IMG/VR virus record: IMGVR_UViG_3300022859_000007
Coordinates: 1 to 42,718 of that record
Strand: one strand, 5' to 3'
Source of the DNA: a virus
DNA: 42,718 nucleotides
The position numbers and the translations under genes are program-made. Every line of letters begins with the position of its first letter. Position 1 is the first letter of the stretch. The notes below the pieces were generated by a model. It searched no databases. It was not told the DNA's origin and was given only the letters and a program-made list of their open reading frames with translations. This document shows, in pieces, positions 39,558 through 42,718 of the stretch.

Positions 39558-40906
39558 TACTGTGCATCCAGTGCTGAGTTGCAGATGATTTTGGTCGTTG
39601 ACGTTGCAATGCCTGTGATCATGTCAACAGAAGAAGCGGCTGTCGAAAGTGTTGGCTCTGTGCCGCCACCGAACCACTCAAAATATGACCCATATCCGAG
39701 TGCGCGGGAGCCAGTCGCATCCTGTGTGATGATCCATGTGTAGACCTTCCCGGCAACGAGATTCGTCGGGTTAGCCAGTGTGCGGCTGCCAGCCAACGTC
39801 ACTGTGAAGACGTTTGAGAGCGATGCATCTGTTGCGATGCTGGCCCCATCGGTCAAGGCAACAGGAGTGATGCCTTGCGCCTTTGTGAACGTCTGCGCTA
39901 CGTCAGTTTTTGCTGTGTCAACGTCATACGCTTGAACACTTGTTCCAATATCGCCATCAACAATAATGTTTGCAGCGACTTGGCTTCCGTCAACCAAATC
40001 ACCGTCAACATTCCACATCGCAACGTTGCCAGCCGTGCCAGCCGTGCCGGAAACTAATAGCGTATCGGCCCCGGTTATATCTGTGACAGTCGCCCCTGTG
40101 AAAGCAATACCGTTGCCGTTAGGGTCCAGATCACCGCCGAGTTGCGGTGTTATATCGTCTAGAACAGCAGCAAGCCCTGCGCCAGCTGGGCCTACGAGGG
40201 AAGTTGCTGAGCCCCAAGCACCCGAGGCTTTCGGGCCGTAGATAGTGTCAGCGGAGGTATCGATATAGAAATCCCCGTCAGCCCCGGTTCCACCTGAGGG
40301 TACTCCAGCCCCGTTGAGGACGGTTAGACCGTCAGCGCCAGCAGAACCCGTCGTGCCTGTGTCACCTGTGTCACCTGTTGTTCCTGTATCACCCTTATCA
40401 CCCTTTAGGGTTATGTAAACCCCGACCGCCCCGGCATTATCCGGGAGTGCGCCGCTATCGACATGTGTGACGGTGAGGGTGCGGTAGCCCGTGCTGTCCG
40501 CGATAGCTGTGATAGAGTACGCCACCCATTTCGTAGCGTCGTCGAGTTGGGTGAGGACGAGGGTACTCTTGATGGTGGAAGTGGACGTGGCGAGGGCGTC
40601 GAGAAGGGCGGAAACATCTTCACCATCCGAGTTGAGGTTGTCTATGTAGATGGCGGTGACTGAGGCGGGGGTAGCATTGTTGAATCGGAGAATACCCGAG
40701 CCTGGATCGGCATCGGTCGTGGTTGTGGAGAATGCGTACTCAATACCTTTAGCCGGGTACAGGGCGGCGAGGAGATATGTGCGGAGTTCGACAGCGCCAA
40801 TCTTCTTCGTCTCAGCGGCGGACGTATCCACGACTGGGAAGACGTCAGTGTCGGCAAGGGCGGCTCCGGTTATCGCGGTAAGGGCGGAAACTTTTTGATC
40901 GGCCAT
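39557..40906 (-). CDS. Tail fibre with collagen-like repeat, 449 aa
   Basis: The N-terminal part begins MADQKVSALTAITGAALADTDVFPVVD, a common phage fibre opening, and residues about 175-195 have collagen-like G-x-y repeats (GDKGDTGTTGDTGDTG). The later part (LGGDLDPNGNGIAFTGATVTDITG) is beta-rich, as in trimeric fibres. It probably mediates host recognition with the next two genes. ATG 40906 begins a few bases after the preceding gene. Confidence 0.85.
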   Translation of the reverse strand: MADQKVSALTAITGAALADTDVFPVVDTSAAETKKIGAVELRTYLLAALYPAKGIEYAFSTTTTDADPGSGILRFNNATPASVTAIYIDNLNSDGEDVSALLDALATSTSTIKSTLVLTQLDDATKWVAYSITAIADSTGYRTLTVTHVDSGALPDNAGAVGVYITLKGDKGDTGTTGDTGDTGTTGSAGADGLTVLNGAGVPSGGTGADGDFYIDTSADTIYGPKASGAWGSATSLVGPAGAGLAAVLDDITPQLGGDLDPNGNGIAFTGATVTDITGADTLLVSGTAGTAGNVAMWNVDGDLVDGSQVAANIIVDGDIGTSVQAYDVDTAKTDVAQTFTKAQGITPVALTDGASIATDASLSNVFTVTLAGSRTLANPTNLVAGKVYTWIITQDATGSRALGYGSYFEWFGGGTEPTLSTAASSVDMITGIATSTTKIICNSALDAQ

Positions 40907-40909
40907 TTG

Positions 40910-41047
40910 TTACTCCAGTAGTAATCTGTCGGAGGCTTCGGTGAGGAGGACTGAGGCGTCTTCTTTGAGCATGGCGAAAATGGTAGAGGCCCTACCCCCG
41001 GCGGTGCCGAGAAAGAGACCTATCCCGATTTGAAAAAGCGCGGCCAT
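40910..41047 (-). CDS. Small membrane-like protein, 45 aa
   Basis: A 46-codon frame starts at 41047 in a TAATG overlap with the previous stop and ends 3 nt before the fibre start. The first 25 residues (MAALFQIGIGLFLGTAGGRA) are hydrophobic and Gly-rich, followed by a charged helix (KEDASVLLTEASDRLLL). The clean fit between neighbours supports it. Function unknown. Confidence 0.6.
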   Translation of the reverse strand: MAALFQIGIGLFLGTAGGRASTIFAMLKEDASVLLTEASDRLLLE

Positions 41048-41295
41048 TAGTACAGCGCCAAGATTGAGGTAGCATCGGTCCCGGTAGAGTACACTCGGGA
41101 AACGTCGATCGGGAGCAGGGTTCCGGCAGGTACTCCCGCGATTGTTACGTTGGTGCCGGCGAGCCGGAAGTCAACTGTAATGTCACCGGCCCCGCCGACC
41201 CAAAGACCTCGACAACTTTCGATGACGCCGGAGTCGCTCGGGGTGATAGACTCAGCGTTCTTGGCCGGGGTAGTTCTGCTTGCACGATCGCTCAT
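41047..41295 (-). CDS. Spike base protein, RCAP_Rcc01079-like, 82 aa
   Basis: ITPSDSG ... RGLWVGGAGDITVDF ... VTIAGVPAGTLLPIDVSRVYSTGTDATSILALY matches the signature of the small spike-base family named after a gene transfer agent protein of Rhodobacter capsulatus, also found in many phages of Alphaproteobacteria. It would anchor fibres or spikes. The start overlaps the terS stop by 4 nt (ATGA). Confidence 0.75.
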   Translation of the reverse strand: MSDRASRTTPAKNAESITPSDSGVIESCRGLWVGGAGDITVDFRLAGTNVTIAGVPAGTLLPIDVSRVYSTGTDATSILALY

Positions 41296-41864
41296 TCGGC
41301 GGCCTCAATCTGGCTAGGGGTTACGTCACGCATCGTCTTTGCCCGGACTCGAGCGGCTTCGAGGCGGTCTCCGAAATTAACATTGACAGTCTTTTCCTCA
41401 ACCCGCTTCGGGGCAAACCCAGCCCGATCCGCTGCAACCGCGACAATCCGGGTTAGCTCAGTCGCGTCGAGTTCATCCGGGGTTTCTTGGATGCGCTCGG
41501 TGAGGGTGGCGATCGCCTCAAGGGAAAGCATCTCCGCTGCCCCCCGGAAAAGCTCCCCGGCATTATCCACCTGTGTTTCAAAGTACCGGATAAGCCCTTG
41601 GAAGGTTGGGTCGTTTTTGAGGATAGAAACATAGGAGGGTGTCAGGTTCACCGCCGCCGCCGCCTCACCGGTAGAGAGCCCCGACGCAAGGAGAGATGCC
41701 AGCTTCCTGTGTCGAGCGGTAAGTCGGGTAAGTGTCGAATACTTGCTAACACCCTCCGTATTGTGAGTCTCGAAATCGTCCGAGGTGAGGGGCGACTGAG
41801 CCAGCACAATTGGTATTTTCTCTTTCCGGCCCTTCGTGCGGACCGCAGTTAAATTGAGTTCCAT
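41292..41864 (-). CDS. terS: Putative terminase small subunit, 190 aa
   Basis: A helix-turn-helix segment (LASGLSTGEAAAAVNLTPSYVSILKND) is followed by a helical oligomerisation part and an extended C-terminus, as in phage small terminases that bind pac or cos DNA. ATG 41864 has GGAG 8 nt upstream; 41882 would lie almost at the predicted transcription start. It is the first gene after a strong terminator and a TTGACA promoter. Confidence 0.75.
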   Translation of the reverse strand: MELNLTAVRTKGRKEKIPIVLAQSPLTSDDFETHNTEGVSKYSTLTRLTARHRKLASLLASGLSTGEAAAAVNLTPSYVSILKNDPTFQGLIRYFETQVDNAGELFRGAAEMLSLEAIATLTERIQETPDELDATELTRIVAVAADRAGFAPKRVEEKTVNVNFGDRLEAARVRAKTMRDVTPSQIEAAE

Positions 41865-41895
41865 ATGGTTCACTCCAAACACCCTTTACCCGAAC

Positions 41896-41924
41896 ACCCT
41901 ACCACCACCACTCCCTTCTGTCAA
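41896..41924 (-). promoter_or_regulatory. Promoter for the late operon
   Basis: On the minus strand a perfect TTGACA (41924-41919) is followed after 17 nt by TAGGGT (41901-41896), a weak -10. Transcription would start near 41889, just before terS. A half-site GGTATGGTC lies 25 nt upstream (41950-41958). A GGGCC/GGCCC hairpin (41929-41941) precedes the -35. Confidence 0.55.
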
Positions 41925-42040
41925 GAGGGGGCCTTCGGCCCTTGAGCCCGGTATGGTCCTCCTTTTCAAAAATCTCACAAATTGCCGTGAGGGTCTAGTA
42001 GGGGGGGAGAGGGGGGCACCCGCAAAAAGGCAAATAAAAA

Positions 42041-42067
42041 AGGCTACCCTATGTGTAAGGGCAGCCT
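42041..42067 (-). terminator. Strong rho-independent terminator
   Basis: AGGCTACCCT (42041-42050) pairs with AGGGCAGCCT (42058-42067) except for one A-C mismatch, around a 7-nt loop. On the minus strand a TTTTTATTTG tract follows (42040-42031). It ends transcription of the right-edge gene. A second hairpin, CCGGGGA/TCCCCGG (42092-42108), lies 24 nt before it. Confidence 0.88.
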
Positions 42068-42121
42068 AGATTTTTGAAGGGATAAGGTAGACCGGGGATT
42101 TTCCCCGGCCCAGTCTTGGGA

Positions 42122-42718
42122 CTAGTTAGTAGGCTGGTTTAAGTCTGTTTCTGTTTCCAAGGCTGGTTCCACGTCTGCTTCCGCTTTAGCGTCCACGTCC
42201 GCTTTGATGCTTTCAAGCTCGGCAAAATCAAATTCAAGATCGTCAATGATTTTTGCCTTCCTTTCTTCCGCCTCGGCGACAAGCTTTTCTTGCCGTGTCT
42301 CGGAGAGCGTTTCAAAGATAGCCAAGCACTCGGCAACGGTTGGCTGTTTTTTGCCATGCGCTTTGAACTTGTCTTTAAGGATATCATTGATGAACGTGCG
42401 GATTGCGCCGTGGGGATCGCTTGCGACGGTTGACGATACTCTCCGCCATTGGTCGTTAAGTAAGGCTGTGTCGGCATCGTCCATTGCCTTATGTGCAGCT
42501 ACGGGATCGCCCCCGTGACTGGAAGACGTGTCCCCGACTTTTTGAACGTGACCGTGGTATGCAAGTTCGATTATCATGGCGGGTGTATAGTCGGTGAGGC
42601 ACATATGCCGGATAACATTGGCTCGCTTGAAACTTCGGATCGTATCGTCAAAGGTGACTGTTACTGTTTTGCGCGGAACCTTTGCCGCACGGTCGGCCTT
42701 GTCTTGTGCAATTACTTC
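42122..42718 (-). CDS. 5'-truncated hypothetical protein, at least 198 aa
   Basis: The frame is open to the right window edge and ends at 42122. Visible residues include a basic N-terminal stretch (TVTFDDTIRSFKRANVIRHMC), a helical middle, and a long charged helix (LVAEAEERKAKIIDDLEFDFAELESIK) with an acidic tail. An internal ATG at 42604 is an unlikely start, because coding continues upstream without a stop. It is followed by two hairpins, including a strong terminator, so it belongs to a different transcription unit from terS. The family is unknown. Confidence 0.7.
   Translation of the reverse strand, partial: EVIAQDKADRAAKVPRKTVTVTFDDTIRSFKRANVIRHMCLTDYTPAMIIELAYHGHVQKVGDTSSSHGGDPVAAHKAMDDADTALLNDQWRRVSSTVASDPHGAIRTFINDILKDKFKAHGKKQPTVAECLAIFETLSETRQEKLVAEAEERKAKIIDDLEFDFAELESIKADVDAKAEADVEPALETETDLNQPTN

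Noticed and set aside
29160-41295. Diversity-generating retroelement, as in phage BPP-1
   Set aside because: Despite BPP-1-like head genes, no reverse transcriptase or template/variable repeat pair was noticed.
1-42718. Lysogeny genes, tRNAs or a T7-type RNA polymerase
   Set aside because: None was recognised on either strand; absence in the missing genome part cannot be judged.

Overview
This window reads as a large piece of a tailed phage genome with a short non-contractile tail (podovirus morphology). Coding density is very high, genes overlap by 1-4 nt in long runs, and head, tail, packaging, lysis and replication genes are all present. No ribosomal or tRNA gene, integrase, repressor or phage RNA polymerase was seen. 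Both ends cut through genes (a 29-residue gene end at 1-90 and a 5'-truncated gene at 42122-42718), so the genome continues outside. The few good promoters resemble host sigma-70 promoters, so transcription probably relies on the host enzyme. The host cannot be read directly. A Gram-negative host is implied by the T7-like ejection proteins, the exported proteins and the spanin-like protein. A spike-base-like protein known from alphaproteobacterial phages and gene transfer agents hints weakly at Alphaproteobacteria.

Left arm (1-16961, plus strand). First comes a run of small genes of unknown function, including a zinc-ribbon-like protein, then a UvrD/Rep-type helicase (3465-5075). A second group of small genes follows, with a DUF551-like protein, a two-helix membrane protein, a stand-alone HIRAN domain and a possible ribbon-helix-helix protein. 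Next is a recombination module: a PD-(D/E)XK nuclease with an iron-sulfur cysteine set, a Sak4-like ATPase and a putative single-strand-binding partner. After two hairpins come a ParB/DNA-methyltransferase fusion, a DUF6378-like protein, the DNA polymerase locus and a P-loop ATPase that is the candidate replicative helicase. The polymerase locus is split: one gene carries a uracil-DNA-glycosylase-like domain plus Exo I and Exo II, two unrelated small genes follow, and a second gene carries Exo III and the polymerase domain.

Right arm (16974-42718, minus strand, read right to left). The order is an unknown partial gene, a strong terminator and a promoter, then small terminase, spike-base-like protein, collagen-like tail fibre, a fibre-associated protein and a discoidin-like receptor-binding candidate. 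A lysis group follows (PLA2-like protein, GH19 endolysin, holin-like, spanin-like), then two exported proteins, large terminase, portal, Bbp19-like protein, scaffold, major capsid protein, Bbp16-like cement protein, two small genes, tail tubular proteins A and B, and gp13-, gp14-, gp15- and gp16-like ejection proteins. The head genes resemble Bordetella phage BPP-1, while the tail and core order matches T7. The two arms converge with 12 nt between stop codons, at an inverted repeat.

The points most worth checking are the split exonuclease active site, a family of AGGTATGGTT inverted repeats between genes, a 15-bp hairpin enclosing the start codon of the spanin-like gene, an HExxH motif inside the gp16-like ejection protein, and a 140-nt dual-coded overlap before the scaffold gene.
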